The notes: generated by a model from the sequence alone, not told the origin. A stretch of 47,765 nucleotides of DNA from Phaeospirillum sp. (GCA_030824585.1 JAVBXM010000239.1:1-47765); one strand, 5' to 3'. Shown: positions 16,153 through 26,313, numbered from the stretch's first letter. Made by a program: numbers and translations.

Positions 16153-17136
16153 TTATACCCATTCCCGAAGGATGGCGACCAGCGGGATATCGGCGGGCGG
16201 CATGGGCAGGTCGCCCAGGCGGGCGGCGCGCACCCAGCGCAGCTCCTGGCCCTCGCGCGAGGCGGGGTTTCCCTTCCACACCCGCACCAGATAAAGCGGC
16301 ATCAGCAGGTGGAAGGTGTCGTAGTCGTGGGAGGCGAAGGCGACGGGCGCCAGGCAGCTTTCCCGCACATCGATGCCCAGTTCCTCCTCCAGTTCGCGGA
16401 CCAGGGCGGTTTCCGGGGTTTCGCCCTCATGGATCTTGCCGCCGGGGAACTCCCACAGGCCGGCCATGGTCTTGCCGGCGGGGCGCGACGCCATCAGCAC
16501 GCGGCCGTCGCCGTCGACCAGGGCGGCGGCCACCACCAGCAGGGTGGGACGCAGCGACCGGGCCATCTGCCAGTCCGCCCTCTTCAGCCTGAAGACCGGG
16601 GCGACGACGCTTTCGCCCCGCGCCGGCATGGGGCAGGTGTCGACGCGCAGGAAGGTGAGGCCCACCTTCTCCAGCACCCGCTTGGAGGCGGTGTTGTCGG
16701 GATGGAAATGGGCCCACACCCGGTCGAAGTCCAAGGTGTCGAACAGATGGCGGATCAGGCGGTGCGCCGCCTCGGTGGCATAGCCCTGGCCCCAGAATTC
16801 CTTGCCGACCCAGTAGCCCAGTTCCGGAGCGCCGTCCCGCTCGAGCCCGAAGCCGATCACGCCCACCAGCGCGCCGTCGATGGTGCGCTCCATGGCCAGG
16901 GCCACGCCCTTGCCCTCGGCCCGGCGGGTTTCCTGGGCGACGACGAAGGCCTTGGCGTCGTCATGGCTGTAGGGATGGGGAATGGCGGCGGTCAGCCGCA
17001 CCACATCCCAGTCGCCGAGCAGGGCGACCAGACCGTCCAGGTCCCTGCCGTCGACCGGCCGCATGCGCAGCCGGGCGGTGAGCAGCGGATGCCCCGCCCA
17101 GACCGTGCCCGGTTCCCGGCAACCCCGTTCCGCCAT
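16153..17136 (-). CDS. GNAT acetyltransferase-Nudix hydrolase fusion
   Basis: One 327-residue frame contains two enzymes. Residues about 18-190 are a RimJ/RimL-type GNAT domain (TARLRMRPVDGRDLDGLVAL; acetyl-CoA loop region GKEFWGQGYATEA; HPDNTASKRVLEKVG). Residues about 198-327 are a MutT-like Nudix domain with a complete Nudix box at about 233-254 (G-x5-E-x7-REL-x-EE-x-G-I). MutT-type domains hydrolyse nucleoside diphosphates linked to another moiety. The Nudix half ends in a MutT-like DLPMPPADIPLV. The gene follows argJ by 18 bases. Stand-alone mutT genes beside argJ are common in alphaproteobacteria, so the GNAT part looks like an addition. No stop or frame change lies between the domains. 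Confidence 0.88.
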   Translation of the reverse strand: MAERGCREPGTVWAGHPLLTARLRMRPVDGRDLDGLVALLGDWDVVRLTAAIPHPYSHDDAKAFVVAQETRRAEGKGVALAMERTIDGALVGVIGFGLERDGAPELGYWVGKEFWGQGYATEAAHRLIRHLFDTLDFDRVWAHFHPDNTASKRVLEKVGLTFLRVDTCPMPARGESVVAPVFRLKRADWQMARSLRPTLLVVAAALVDGDGRVLMASRPAGKTMAGLWEFPGGKIHEGETPETALVRELEEELGIDVRESCLAPVAFASHDYDTFHLLMPLYLVRVWKGNPASREGQELRWVRAARLGDLPMPPADIPLVAILREWV

Positions 17137-17154
17137 GACGCCGTCTCCGTTCCG

Positions 17155-18387
17155 TCAGGTCCGATAGGACCCGTTGATATCGATGTACGCGTGGGTCAGG
17201 TCGCAAGTATAGACGGTCGCCTTTCCCTTGCCCACGCCCACGTCCACCTCGATGACGATGTCCTTGCCCTTGAAGTGGGCGGTCACCGGCGCCTCGTCGT
17301 AGCCGGCGGCGATCTCACCCTTGTCGGCCACCAGCACGCCGCCCATGCGGATGGACAGCTTGTCGCGGTTGGCCTTCTCGCCCGCCTTGCCCACCGCCAT
17401 CACCACGCGGCCCCAATTGGCATCCTCGCCGGCGATGGCGGTCTTGACCAGGGGCGAATTGGCGATGGCCATGCCGATGGTGCGCGCCGCCCGCTTGCCG
17501 GCGGCACCGCCCACGTGGATGGTGACGAACTTGGTGGCGCCCTCGCCGTCCTTGACCACCTGCAGCGCCAGGTCGAGCAGCAGGTCGAACAGCTTGGCCT
17601 TGAAGTCGGCCAGGCGCTTGTCCTTGGCGTCCTTGACCACCGTGTTGCCCGCGCATCCCGTGGCGAACAGCATCAGGGTGTCGCTGGTCGAGGTGTCGGA
17701 ATCCACGGTGATGGCGTTGAACGAGCGGTCGACGCCCTTGGACAGCAGGTCCTGCAGCACACCGGACGGCAGGGCCGCGTCGCTGAAGACGTAGGACAGC
17801 ATGGTCGCCATGTCCGGCGCGATCATGCCGGCACCCTTGGCGATGCCGTTGATGATCACCTTGGTCCCGTCGATGGTCGCCGTGCGGGTGGCGCCCTTGG
17901 GATAGGTGTCGGTGGTCATGATGGCCCGGGCGGCTTCCAGCCAGTTGCCGGGCTGGAGCTTGGCGCGCACGTCGGCCAGGGCATTGGTGATCTTCTCGTC
18001 GGGCAGGCGCACGCCGATGGTGCCGGTGGACGCGATATAGACCTCGGATTCCTTGCAGCCCACCAGGGCGGCGGTGGAGTCCACGGTGCGCTTGACCGAG
18101 GCGACGCCCACCGAGCCGGTGAAGGCGTTGGCGTTGCCCGAATTGACCACCAGGGCGCGGGCCGAGCCCTTGGCCACGGCGCTTCGGCACCATTCCACCG
18201 GCGCCGAGGCGGTCAGCGAGCGGGTGAAGACGCCGGCGGCGGCCGTCCCCTTGTCCATCTCGACCAGCAGCAGATCGGTGCGCCCGGCATAGCGCACGCC
18301 GCAGGCGTGGCTGGCCAGCCGGATGCCGGCGATGACGGGCATGTCGGGGAAGCGCTCGGGGGCGAGGGGGGAGATGGCGGTGGTCAT
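17155..18387 (-). CDS. argJ: Bifunctional ornithine acetyltransferase / N-acetylglutamate synthase ArgJ
   Basis: ArgJ recycles the acetyl group in arginine synthesis by moving it from N-acetylornithine to glutamate. It is an autocleaving Ntn-type enzyme. The cleavage motif ATML is present, with the nucleophile Thr at about 195 when translation starts at ATG 18387 (410 residues). Other family landmarks are VNSGNANAFTG, IASTGTIGVRLP, KGAGMIAPDMATML, GEDANWGRV and the C-terminal DLTHAYIDINGSYRT. An in-frame TTG at 18396 would add three residues. It lies upstream of the GNAT-Nudix gene and downstream of the parvulin gene. Whether it is mono- or bifunctional cannot be read from sequence alone. Confidence 0.95.
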   Translation of the reverse strand: MTTAISPLAPERFPDMPVIAGIRLASHACGVRYAGRTDLLLVEMDKGTAAAGVFTRSLTASAPVEWCRSAVAKGSARALVVNSGNANAFTGSVGVASVKRTVDSTAALVGCKESEVYIASTGTIGVRLPDEKITNALADVRAKLQPGNWLEAARAIMTTDTYPKGATRTATIDGTKVIINGIAKGAGMIAPDMATMLSYVFSDAALPSGVLQDLLSKGVDRSFNAITVDSDTSTSDTLMLFATGCAGNTVVKDAKDKRLADFKAKLFDLLLDLALQVVKDGEGATKFVTIHVGGAAGKRAARTIGMAIANSPLVKTAIAGEDANWGRVVMAVGKAGEKANRDKLSIRMGGVLVADKGEIAAGYDEAPVTAHFKGKDIVIEVDVGVGKGKATVYTCDLTHAYIDINGSYRT

Positions 18388-18453
18388 GGCGTGCAATCCG
18401 TCGTCACAGGGTAAAATGCCCGGCCCCTTTCGGCGGCCGGGCCCATCAGACTT

Positions 18454-19275
18454 TTACTTCTTGGCCGCTTCGAGCGGCGAGCCATCGGGCTTGAACCGCT
18501 TGATCTTGGCCTTGTCGCGCAGGTCGACCACCATCTTTTCCTGGAGTTCCTCGGCGATCTGGCGGGCGATGACCGGCTTGGCCTGGTCGAACGGGGGGAT
18601 GGAGGCCATCCGCTTGTCCTCGACCTTGATGACGTGATAGCCGAACTGGCTCTTGACCGGGGTCTTGGACACCTCGCCCGGACGCATGGCGAAGGCGGCG
18701 GCGGCGAATTCCGGCACCATGGCGCCCTGGACGAAATAGCCGAGATCGCCACCCATGGCGCCCGACCCCTTGTCGGTGGAACGGCTCTTGGCCAGTTCGG
18801 CGAAGTCGGTGCCGCGATTCAGGTCGGCGATGACCGAACGGGCGCCGTCCTCGGTTTCCACCAGGATGTGACGGGCGTGCACTTCTTCCTGCGGGGTGAA
18901 GTTCTTCACCGCCTGGTCGTAGCGGGCCTTGACGGCCTCGTCGGTGATGGCGCCGCGCACCTTCTTCTGCATCATGGCCTGGGCCATCAGCTGGACCTCG
19001 ACCCGCTTCAGCGCCGCCTTGACGTCGGGATCGGCATCAAGCTTTTCCCGCTTGGCCTGCTCGTAGACCAGCTGGTTGTTGATGGCGACCTCGAGCACCG
19101 CCTCGTAGGGGGCCTGGGGGCCCATCTGGCGGCCGTACTCGGCCAGCTGCGACATCTTGATGTCGGAGCCATTGACGTTGGCGACAACGGTGTCGGCGGC
19201 AAACGCCGGGCTGGCGGCCAGCCCGGCCGCCAGGGAAAGGGCGAGCATGGGGCGGCGCGCGAACAGCATCTTCAT
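18454..19275 (-). CDS. Periplasmic parvulin-type peptidyl-prolyl isomerase
   Basis: A secreted PpiC/SurA-type foldase of 273 residues. I chose ATG 19275 because it begins a clear signal peptide (MKMLFARRPMLALSLAAGLAASPAFA, with AFA cleavage) and has AAGGAA upstream; the longer frame to 19506 adds non-coding-like sequence. A SurA-like N-terminal region precedes the rotamase domain (about 125-220), with HARHILVETEDGA, FAELAKSRSTDKGSGAMGGDLGYF and FGYHVIKVEDKR. The C-terminus is basic (KRFKPDGSPLEAAKK). Parvulin genes next to argJ are a common alphaproteobacterial arrangement. Substrates are probably exported or outer-membrane proteins; this is inference from the family. Confidence 0.9.
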   Translation of the reverse strand: MKMLFARRPMLALSLAAGLAASPAFAADTVVANVNGSDIKMSQLAEYGRQMGPQAPYEAVLEVAINNQLVYEQAKREKLDADPDVKAALKRVEVQLMAQAMMQKKVRGAITDEAVKARYDQAVKNFTPQEEVHARHILVETEDGARSVIADLNRGTDFAELAKSRSTDKGSGAMGGDLGYFVQGAMVPEFAAAAFAMRPGEVSKTPVKSQFGYHVIKVEDKRMASIPPFDQAKPVIARQIAEELQEKMVVDLRDKAKIKRFKPDGSPLEAAKK

Positions 19276-20587
<1,312 letters not shown>

Positions 20588-20658
20588 GCCGCTTGGTGCC
20601 GATCCGGGCGGAAGGGTCTCCCTTCCGCCCGAATTCCTTCCAGACATAAGGAGCTTCC

Positions 20659-21906
20659 ATGTTCCGGACCATCGACAAGCTGGACGTCCAGGGCAAGCGG
20701 GTACTGGTGCGCGCCGACCTCAACGTCCCGGCCAAGGACGGCAAGGTCACCGACACCACCCGCATCGACCGCTCGGCCGCCACGCTGATCCAACTGGCCG
20801 CCAAGGGCGCCAGGGTCATCGTGCTGACCCATTTCGGCCGCCCCAAGGGGCGCGAGGACAAGTACTCGCAGAAGCTGTTGGTCGAGCCGCTGGCGCGTGC
20901 CGTGGGCAAGAAGGTGGCCTGGGCCGACGACTGCATTGGACCGGAAGCCGAGACGCTGATCGCCTCCATGAAGGACGGCGACATCGCGCTCCTTGAAAAC
21001 GTCCGCTTCCATCCCGAGGAAGAGAAGAACGATCCCGCCTTCGCCAAGGCCCTGGCGGCCCTGGGCGACGCTTACGTCAACGACGCCTTCTCCACCGCGC
21101 ATCGGGCGCACGCCTCCACCGAGGGGCTGGCGCACCTGCTGCCCGCCGCCGCCGGCCGCCTGATGCAGGCCGAGCTGGAAGCCCTGGGCAAGGCGCTGGA
21201 GGCGCCCGAGAAGCCGGTGGCCGCCATCGTCGGCGGCGCCAAGGTCTCCACCAAGCTGGACCTGCTGGGCAATCTGGTGGCCAAGGTGGACTACCTGATC
21301 ATCGGCGGCGGCATGGCCAACACCTTCCTGTTCGCCATGGGCAAGCAAGTGGGCAAATCCTTGTGCGAGAAGGACCTGGCCGACACCGCCCGCGAGATCA
21401 TCAAGAAGGCCGAAGCCGCCAAGTGCCGTATCGTGCTGCCCACCGACGCGGTGGTGGCCGGCGAGTTCGCCGAGAACGCCGCCAATGCCGTGGTGAGCGT
21501 GGATGCGGTTCCCGATGACAAGATGATCCTGGACGCCGGCCCGGCTTCGGCCGAGGCGGTGGTCAAGCTGCTGGAAGGCTGCAAGACCCTGGTGTGGAAC
21601 GGCCCGCTGGGCGCCTTCGAGATCGCCCCCTTCGACAAGGCCACCAATACCGTGGCCCAGGCGGCGGCGGCTCTGACCGCCAAGGGCAAGCTGCTCACCG
21701 TGGGCGGCGGCGGTGATACCGTCTCGGCCCTGGCCAAGGCGGGGGTGGAGGACAAGTTCTCCTATATCTCCACGGCGGGCGGCGCCTTCCTGGAATGGCT
21801 GGAAGGCAAGGAACTGCCCGGCGTGGCCGCCCTGCATGTCCAGCCCGATCAGGTGCGCGGAACCGGCTGCGGCTGTGGTGCCGGCGGCGTCGGTGGCTGC
21901 GGCTGA
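20659..21906 (+). CDS. pgk: Phosphoglycerate kinase with a Cys/Gly tail
   Basis: Pgk makes ATP from 1,3-bisphosphoglycerate. The protein is 415 residues, about 15-20 longer than usual. Typical landmarks are [16 protein letters not shown] near the start, [33 protein letters not shown], and the C-terminal [11 protein letters not shown] and [26 protein letters not shown]. After that normal end comes an unusual tail, [15 protein letters not shown], with four Cys and many Gly (roughly 21862-21903). AAGGAG lies before the ATG. The enzyme call is certain; the tail has no known role. Confidence 0.96.
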   Translation: MFRTIDKLDVQGKRVLVRADLNVPAKDGKVTDTTRIDRSAATLIQLAAKGARVIVLTHFGRPKGREDKYSQKLLVEPLARAVGKKVAWADDCIGPEAETLIASMKDGDIALLENVRFHPEEEKNDPAFAKALAALGDAYVNDAFSTAHRAHASTEGLAHLLPAAAGRLMQAELEALGKALEAPEKPVAAIVGGAKVSTKLDLLGNLVAKVDYLIIGGGMANTFLFAMGKQVGKSLCEKDLADTAREIIKKAEAAKCRIVLPTDAVVAGEFAENAANAVVSVDAVPDDKMILDAGPASAEAVVKLLEGCKTLVWNGPLGAFEIAPFDKATNTVAQAAAALTAKGKLLTVGGGGDTVSALAKAGVEDKFSYISTAGGAFLEWLEGKELPGVAALHVQPDQVRGTGCGCGAGGVGGCG

Positions 21907-21922
21907 GTTATTGGGGCGCTCT

Positions 21923-21998
21923 CCGAACCCTCTTTGGCTTTGAAAAACAAAGGGGGTTCGGGGCATCGCCCCGACTGGGATTGGGCGAGAGCCCAATC
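21923..21998. repeat. Three tandem hairpins between pgk and cobM
   Basis: Three stem-loops follow one another: CCGAACCCTCTTTG with CAAAGGGGGTTCGG (21923-21961), GGGGC-ATC-GCCCC (21960-21972) and GATTGGGC-GAGA-GCCCAATC (21979-21998). They fill most of the 112-bp gap. They could act as a pgk terminator and cobM leader, or be a copy of a dispersed intergenic repeat. I see no cobalamin riboswitch signature. Confidence 0.6.
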
Positions 21999-22018
21999 CA
22001 TTCGAGGATACTGTTTCC

Positions 22019-22780
22019 ATGACCGTCCATTTCATCGGCGCCGGACCGGGCGCCCCCGATCTCATCACCGTGCGGGGGCTGAACCTGATCCGCCGCTGTC
22101 CGGTGGTGCTGTACGCCGGGTCCCTGGTGCCGCCCGAGATCGTCGCCGAGGCCATGCCCTCGGCCCAGGTGGTCGACACCGCGCCGCTCAATCTGGACGA
22201 GATCATCGCCGAGATGGCCGAGGCCCATGCCAGGGGCCACGACGTGGCCCGCGTCCATTCCGGCGATCCCTCCATCTATGGCGCCATCGCCGAGCAGATG
22301 CGCCGCCTGGACGCCTTGGGCATTCCTTACGACGTGACGCCCGGCGTTCCCGCCTTCGCGGCCGCCGCGGCGGCGCTGTCCACCGAGCTGACCCTGCCCG
22401 ACGTCAGCCAGACGGTGATCCTGACCCGCACCTCGGTGCGGTCGTCGGCCATGCCCAACAACGAGGACCTGGCGACGCTGGGTCGCAGCGGCGCCACCCT
22501 GGCCATCCATCTGTCGGTCAGCAACCTGGCCCATGTGGTCAAGGAGCTGTCGCCGCTTTATGGCGCCGATTGTCCGGTGGTGGTGGCCTTCCGGGTGGGC
22601 TGGCCGGACCAGAGCTTCATCCGGGGCCGGCTTTCCGACATCCGCGACAAGGTCAAGGCGGCGGGGCTGACCCGTACCGCCCTGATCCTGGTGGGCCGCG
22701 TGCTGGGGGGGGCGGAGTTCACCGATTCCCGCCTCTACGCCGAGGACCATACCCACGTCTTGCGGCCCGGCAAGGAGTGA
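22019..22780 (+). CDS. cobM: Precorrin-4 C11-methyltransferase CobM
   Basis: CobM methylates C-11 of precorrin-4 in aerobic cobalamin synthesis with S-adenosylmethionine. The 253 residues match the tetrapyrrole methylase fold: [18 protein letters not shown] at the start (SAM-binding loop), [36 protein letters not shown] and [15 protein letters not shown]. The last two are typical of CobM/CbiF. It precedes cobA (SUMT) and, further on, cobB. A stem-loop overlaps its stop codon. CbiF, the anaerobic equivalent, is hard to exclude from sequence, but CobM-type naming fits the alphaproteobacterial aerobic pathway. Confidence 0.92.
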   Translation: MTVHFIGAGPGAPDLITVRGLNLIRRCPVVLYAGSLVPPEIVAEAMPSAQVVDTAPLNLDEIIAEMAEAHARGHDVARVHSGDPSIYGAIAEQMRRLDALGIPYDVTPGVPAFAAAAAALSTELTLPDVSQTVILTRTSVRSSAMPNNEDLATLGRSGATLAIHLSVSNLAHVVKELSPLYGADCPVVVAFRVGWPDQSFIRGRLSDIRDKVKAAGLTRTALILVGRVLGGAEFTDSRLYAEDHTHVLRPGKE

Positions 22781-22797
22781 GACTCCCGGGCCGCAAG
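22759..22797 (+). terminator. Hairpin across the cobM stop codon
   Basis: CTTGCGGCCCGG (22759-22770) pairs perfectly with CCGGGCCGCAAG (22786-22797), with the cobM stop in the 15-base loop. CTCTTATAG follows, with only a weak T content. It may attenuate transcription between cobM and cobA. Confidence 0.5.
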
Positions 22798-22817
22798 CTC
22801 TTATAGTACGGGCCACC

Positions 22818-23597
22818 ATGCTCGACCTGCCTTTCGATCTCCCCGATTTCGCCCCCGGTTCCGTCTGGCTGGCCGGTGCCGGCCCCGGCGATCCCGGCCT
22901 GCTGACCCTGCTGGCGCTGCATGCGCTGCGGAGCGCCGACGTCGTCGTTCACGACGCCCTGGTGGATGGACGCATCCTCGCGCTGATTCCCGCCGGTGCC
23001 GCAATCGAGTCCATGGGCAAGCGCGGCGGCGAGGCCTCGGCGCGGCAGGCCGACATCACCGCGCGGCTGATCGAGCTGGCCGGGGCGGGCAAGAAGGTGC
23101 TCCGCCTCAAGGGCGGCGATCCCTTCGTCTTCGGGCGCGGGCCGGAGGAGGCCTTGGCCCTGGTGGCGGCCGGCGTGCCGTTCCGCATCGTGCCCGGCAT
23201 CACGGCCGGCATCGGCGGGCTGGCCTATGCCGGCATTCCGGTGACCGCCAAGGAAACCAATTCGGCGGTGGCTTTCGTCACCGGCCACGGTCCCGACGGC
23301 GACATTCCCGACGAATTCGACTGGGATGCCCTGGCGCGCGGCGCTCCGGTGCTGGTGTTCTACATGGGGCTGAAGCACCTGGACCGCCTGACGGCGCGCC
23401 TGATGGCGGCGGGCCGCAAGGCGGACGAGGCGGTGGCCGTGGTGTGCAACGCCGCCACGCCGCGCCAGACCGTGCTGGAGACCACCCTGGCCGAGGTGGC
23501 CGGAGCGGTGGAGCGGGCCGGGCTGAAGCCGCCGGCTCTGCTGGTGGCCGGTCCGGTGGTCGAATTGCGCCGCCGGTTGGACTGGTGGATTCGGTGA
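22818..23597 (+). CDS. cobA: Uroporphyrinogen-III C-methyltransferase CobA (SUMT)
   Basis: SUMT adds two methyl groups to uroporphyrinogen III to give precorrin-2, the entry to cobalamin and siroheme. The 259 residues contain VWLAGAGPGDPGLLTLLALHAL, ADVVVHDALV, GKRGG, KVLRLKGGDPFVFGRGPEEA and PGITAGIGGLAYAGIPVT, all standard for this family. No CysG-type dehydrogenase/ferrochelatase domain is fused. Its stop overlaps the GTG of the next gene by GTGA, so the membrane protein that follows is probably translated from the same message. The symbol is used here for SUMT, not for the ATP:corrinoid adenosyltransferase. Confidence 0.93.
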   Translation: MLDLPFDLPDFAPGSVWLAGAGPGDPGLLTLLALHALRSADVVVHDALVDGRILALIPAGAAIESMGKRGGEASARQADITARLIELAGAGKKVLRLKGGDPFVFGRGPEEALALVAAGVPFRIVPGITAGIGGLAYAGIPVTAKETNSAVAFVTGHGPDGDIPDEFDWDALARGAPVLVFYMGLKHLDRLTARLMAAGRKADEAVAVVCNAATPRQTVLETTLAEVAGAVERAGLKPPALLVAGPVVELRRRLDWWIR

Positions 23598-24352
23598 TCG
23601 AGGCGCTGACCGATCTGGCCCATGCCGGCATCGGCATCTGCCGCGTCGGCATCGACGGGCGGGAAAATCTGATCCTCGGTCTGTTCGTCACCGGGCTGGT
23701 GGGCAGCCTGACCCATTGCGCCGGCATGTGCGGCCCTTTCGCCCTGTCCCAGGTGGCGGCGCGGCTGGAAGCCATACCGCTGGAGCGCATGACCGAGATG
23801 CGGCGGCTGGCGGGAGCGGCGCTGCTGCCCTATCATCTGGGCCGCGCCACCACCTACGGGGTGCTGGGCGCCGTGGCGGCGAGCTTCGGCGGCATCCTGG
23901 GCGGGGCGGGGTCGTTCCGCCTGCTGGCCGCCGTGCTGCTGGGCGTGGCGGCGGCGCTGCTGCTGGCCATGGCCTTGCCCGGGGTCAAGGCGCTGGGCGG
24001 CGGCGGCGGCGAAAGTCGCTGGTCGCGGGCGGTGGGGCGCATGGCCGGGCCGTTGTTCGCCCGCCCGTTCGGGCTGCGCGGCTGGATGCTGGGGGTGATG
24101 CTGGGCTTCATTCCCTGCGGCCTGCTCTACGCCGCCCTGGCGGCGGCGGCGGCGGGCGGCAACCCGGTGGCCGGCACGTTCGGCATGCTGGCCTTCTGGG
24201 CCGGCACGGTACCCATGCTGGTGCTGGTGGCGACGGTCGGCCAGGCGGCCTTATCCCATTGGCGGGCTCCGCTGTTGCGGGCGGCGCCGGCTTTGTTGGT
24301 TTTGAATGCGGGAATGCTGGGCTTCATGGCCTGGCAGCTTCTCGCCTCCTGA
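23594..24352 (+). CDS. SafE/DsbD-like membrane protein with HCxGMCGP motif
   Basis: A polytopic membrane protein of 252 residues, translated from GTG 23594 that overlaps the cobA stop. About six hydrophobic segments are visible. The motif LTHCAGMCGPFAL (about 45-57) marks the sulfite exporter TauE/SafE-like, DsbD-related family. Members often sit near copper-handling or cytochrome-oxidase assembly genes. The next gene encodes the copper chaperone SCO1, which supports a role in copper or thiol delivery across the inner membrane rather than sulfite export; that is inference. The Cys pair and His could bind metal. A longer upstream frame to 23444 is a shadow of cobA and was rejected. Confidence 0.82.
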   Translation: MIEALTDLAHAGIGICRVGIDGRENLILGLFVTGLVGSLTHCAGMCGPFALSQVAARLEAIPLERMTEMRRLAGAALLPYHLGRATTYGVLGAVAASFGGILGGAGSFRLLAAVLLGVAAALLLAMALPGVKALGGGGGESRWSRAVGRMAGPLFARPFGLRGWMLGVMLGFIPCGLLYAALAAAAAGGNPVAGTFGMLAFWAGTVPMLVLVATVGQAALSHWRAPLLRAAPALLVLNAGMLGFMAWQLLAS

Positions 24353-24368
24353 ATACGGAGAGTGCGGT

Positions 24369-24971
24369 ATGAAGTTTTCGCGCAGCCTGCTGGCCCTGAT
24401 GGCGGTGATCGTCGTCGCCCTGGTGGTGATCGGCGTCCGCCTGGTGATCTGGAGCGGTCAGAATTCCGAGGGCGCCAAGGCGATTCCCGCCATCGGCGGA
24501 CCTTTCCAGCTCACCGACCATAACGGCAAGTCGGTCAGCGATCGCGACTTCCGCAATCGCTACATGCTGGTCTTCTTCGGCTATACCTTCTGCCCCGACG
24601 TCTGCCCGACCACCCTGTCGACGGTGACCGCGACCCTGGAGAAGCTGGGGCCCAGCTACGCCAGGAAGGTGGTGCCCATCTTCATCACCATCGACCCCGA
24701 GCGCGACAACGTGGCGGTGATGAAGGAATATGTCAGCGCCTTCTCCCCCGACATCGTCGGCCTGACCGGCACGCCGGAAGAGGTCGCCAAGGTGGCCAAG
24801 GAGTTCAAGGTCTATGCCTCCAAGGTCAAGGGCGACCGGCCGGAACACTATACCGTGGACCACTCGGCCATCCTTTACCTGATGGGGCCCGACGGAAGGT
24901 TCGTCGCCCACTTCACCCACGGCATTTCCGCCGACGACCTGGCGGCGGGGCTGAAGAAGCACGTTGGGTGA
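24369..24971 (+). CDS. SCO1/SenC-family copper chaperone
   Basis: SCO proteins deliver copper to the CuA or CuB site of cytochrome c oxidase. ATG 24369 gives 200 residues with a single N-terminal membrane anchor (about 8-28) and a thioredoxin-like periplasmic domain. The copper ligands are visible: CPDVC at 75-79 and His at about 165 in VDHSAILYLM. FITIDPERD and LTGTPEEVAKVAKEF are typical family segments. It starts 16 bases after the SafE-like gene and ends four bases before cobB, so it lies inside a run that otherwise makes cobalamin. Confidence 0.94.
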   Translation: MKFSRSLLALMAVIVVALVVIGVRLVIWSGQNSEGAKAIPAIGGPFQLTDHNGKSVSDRDFRNRYMLVFFGYTFCPDVCPTTLSTVTATLEKLGPSYARKVVPIFITIDPERDNVAVMKEYVSAFSPDIVGLTGTPEEVAKVAKEFKVYASKVKGDRPEHYTVDHSAILYLMGPDGRFVAHFTHGISADDLAAGLKKHVG

Positions 24972-24975
24972 GGGG

Positions 24976-26313
24976 GTGACGGGGGCTGAGCCCAAAGGCC
25001 TGATCATCGCCGCGCCCGCCTCGGGCAGCGGCAAGACCACCCTGACGCTGGGCCTGCTGCGATTGCTGGCCCGGCGCGGCATGGCGGTGGGCTCGGCCAA
25101 GGTGGGGCCGGACTACATCGACCCCGCCTTCCATGCGAGCGCCTCGGGGCGGCCCTGCTACAACCTGGATTCCTGGGCCATGCGCCCCGCCACCCTGGGC
25201 GCCCTGGCGGCCAAGGCGGCGGACGGGGCCGACCTGCTGGTCTGCGAAGGCGTGATGGGCCTGTTCGACGGCGCCTTCGTGCCGGCTGGGCAGGCGGACG
25301 GCAGCACCGCCGATCTGGCCGCCGCCACCGGCTGGCCGGTGGTGCTGGTCATCGACGGGCGCGGCATGACCGGCTCGGCGGCGGCGGTGCTGGCCGGCTT
25401 CGCCAATCTCAGGCCCCAGGTACGCATCCGGGGGGTGATCTTCAACCGGGTGGTGGGGGAAAAGCACAAGGTTGCCATCGCCGCCGCCTGTGCCTTGGCG
25501 TGTCCCGACATACGCCTGCTGGGTTTCCTGCCGCCATCGGCGGGGCTGGAGACGCCGTCCCGCCATCTGGGGCTGGTCCAGGCCGCCGAGCGCGCCGACC
25601 TGCAGGCCTTCCTCGACGGCGCCGCCGCCCTGGTGGCCGAGCATCTGGACGTGGACGGGCTGGTGGCCCTGGCCGGGCCCTCACGGCTTGCCGCCGGGGT
25701 CGCCGCCGCCATGATCCCGCCCCTGGGAGGCCGCATCGCCGTGGCCCGCGATACCGCCTTCGCCTTCGCCTATCCGGCCTTGCTGGAGGGCTGGCGCGCC
25801 GCCGGCGCCGAGCTTTCCACCTTCTCCCCCCTGGCCGGCCAGGGGCCGGACGAATCCGCCGATGCCGTCTACCTGCCGGGCGGCTATCCCGAGCTGCACG
25901 CCGGCCGGCTGGCCGGTACTGCCGGGTTCCTGGGCGGCCTGCGCCGTGCCGCCGCCCGCGGGGCGGTGCTGTACGGCGAGTGCGGCGGCTACATGGTGCT
26001 GGGCCGGGGCATGGAGGACGCCCAGGGTGTCCGCCACGAAATGGCCGGGCTGCTGGGGCTGGAAACCTCGTTCGCCAAACGCCGGCTGCACCTGGGCTAC
26101 CGCCGCGCCGCCCTTTCCGCCGACGGGCCGCTGGGCAAGGCCGGTTCCGGCTTTCGCGGCCATGAATTCCACTACGCCTCCATCCTGGCCGAGGAGGGCG
26201 CGCCGCTTTTCAGGACGGCCGATGCGCCGGGGGCGCCACTGGGGAGCGCCGGGCTGGCGGCGGGCCGGGTGATCGGCTCGTTCGTTCATCTGATCGACGT
26301 CGACGGCCCTTGA
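24976..26313 (+). CDS. cobB: Cobyrinic acid a,c-diamide synthase CobB
   Basis: CobB amidates the a and c side chains of (hydrogenobyrinic or cobyrinic) acid using ATP and glutamine. I chose GTG 24976 (MTGAEPKGLIIAAP, 445 residues), four bases after the SCO1 stop; a TTG at 24964 would overlap it. The N-terminal dethiobiotin-synthetase-like domain has the P-loop ASGSGKTTLTLGLL and KVGPDYIDPAFH, CEGVMGLFDG. The C-terminal class I glutaminase domain has YLPGGYPELHAG and the nucleophile Cys in YGECGGYMVLG. GHEFHYAS supplies part of the triad region. The partner genes cobM and cobA lie upstream. Confidence 0.94.
   Translation: MTGAEPKGLIIAAPASGSGKTTLTLGLLRLLARRGMAVGSAKVGPDYIDPAFHASASGRPCYNLDSWAMRPATLGALAAKAADGADLLVCEGVMGLFDGAFVPAGQADGSTADLAAATGWPVVLVIDGRGMTGSAAAVLAGFANLRPQVRIRGVIFNRVVGEKHKVAIAAACALACPDIRLLGFLPPSAGLETPSRHLGLVQAAERADLQAFLDGAAALVAEHLDVDGLVALAGPSRLAAGVAAAMIPPLGGRIAVARDTAFAFAYPALLEGWRAAGAELSTFSPLAGQGPDESADAVYLPGGYPELHAGRLAGTAGFLGGLRRAAARGAVLYGECGGYMVLGRGMEDAQGVRHEMAGLLGLETSFAKRRLHLGYRRAALSADGPLGKAGSGFRGHEFHYASILAEEGAPLFRTADAPGAPLGSAGLAAGRVIGSFVHLIDVDGP

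Noticed and set aside
15376-18414. A very long plus-strand open frame (about 1012 codons)
   Set aside because: It runs antisense through the CinA-like, GNAT-Nudix and argJ genes, is His/Gly/Gln-rich like a GC-biased shadow frame, and shows no domain.
21907-22018. Cobalamin riboswitch ahead of cobM
   Set aside because: The gap has three simple hairpins but no B12-box or conserved riboswitch core.
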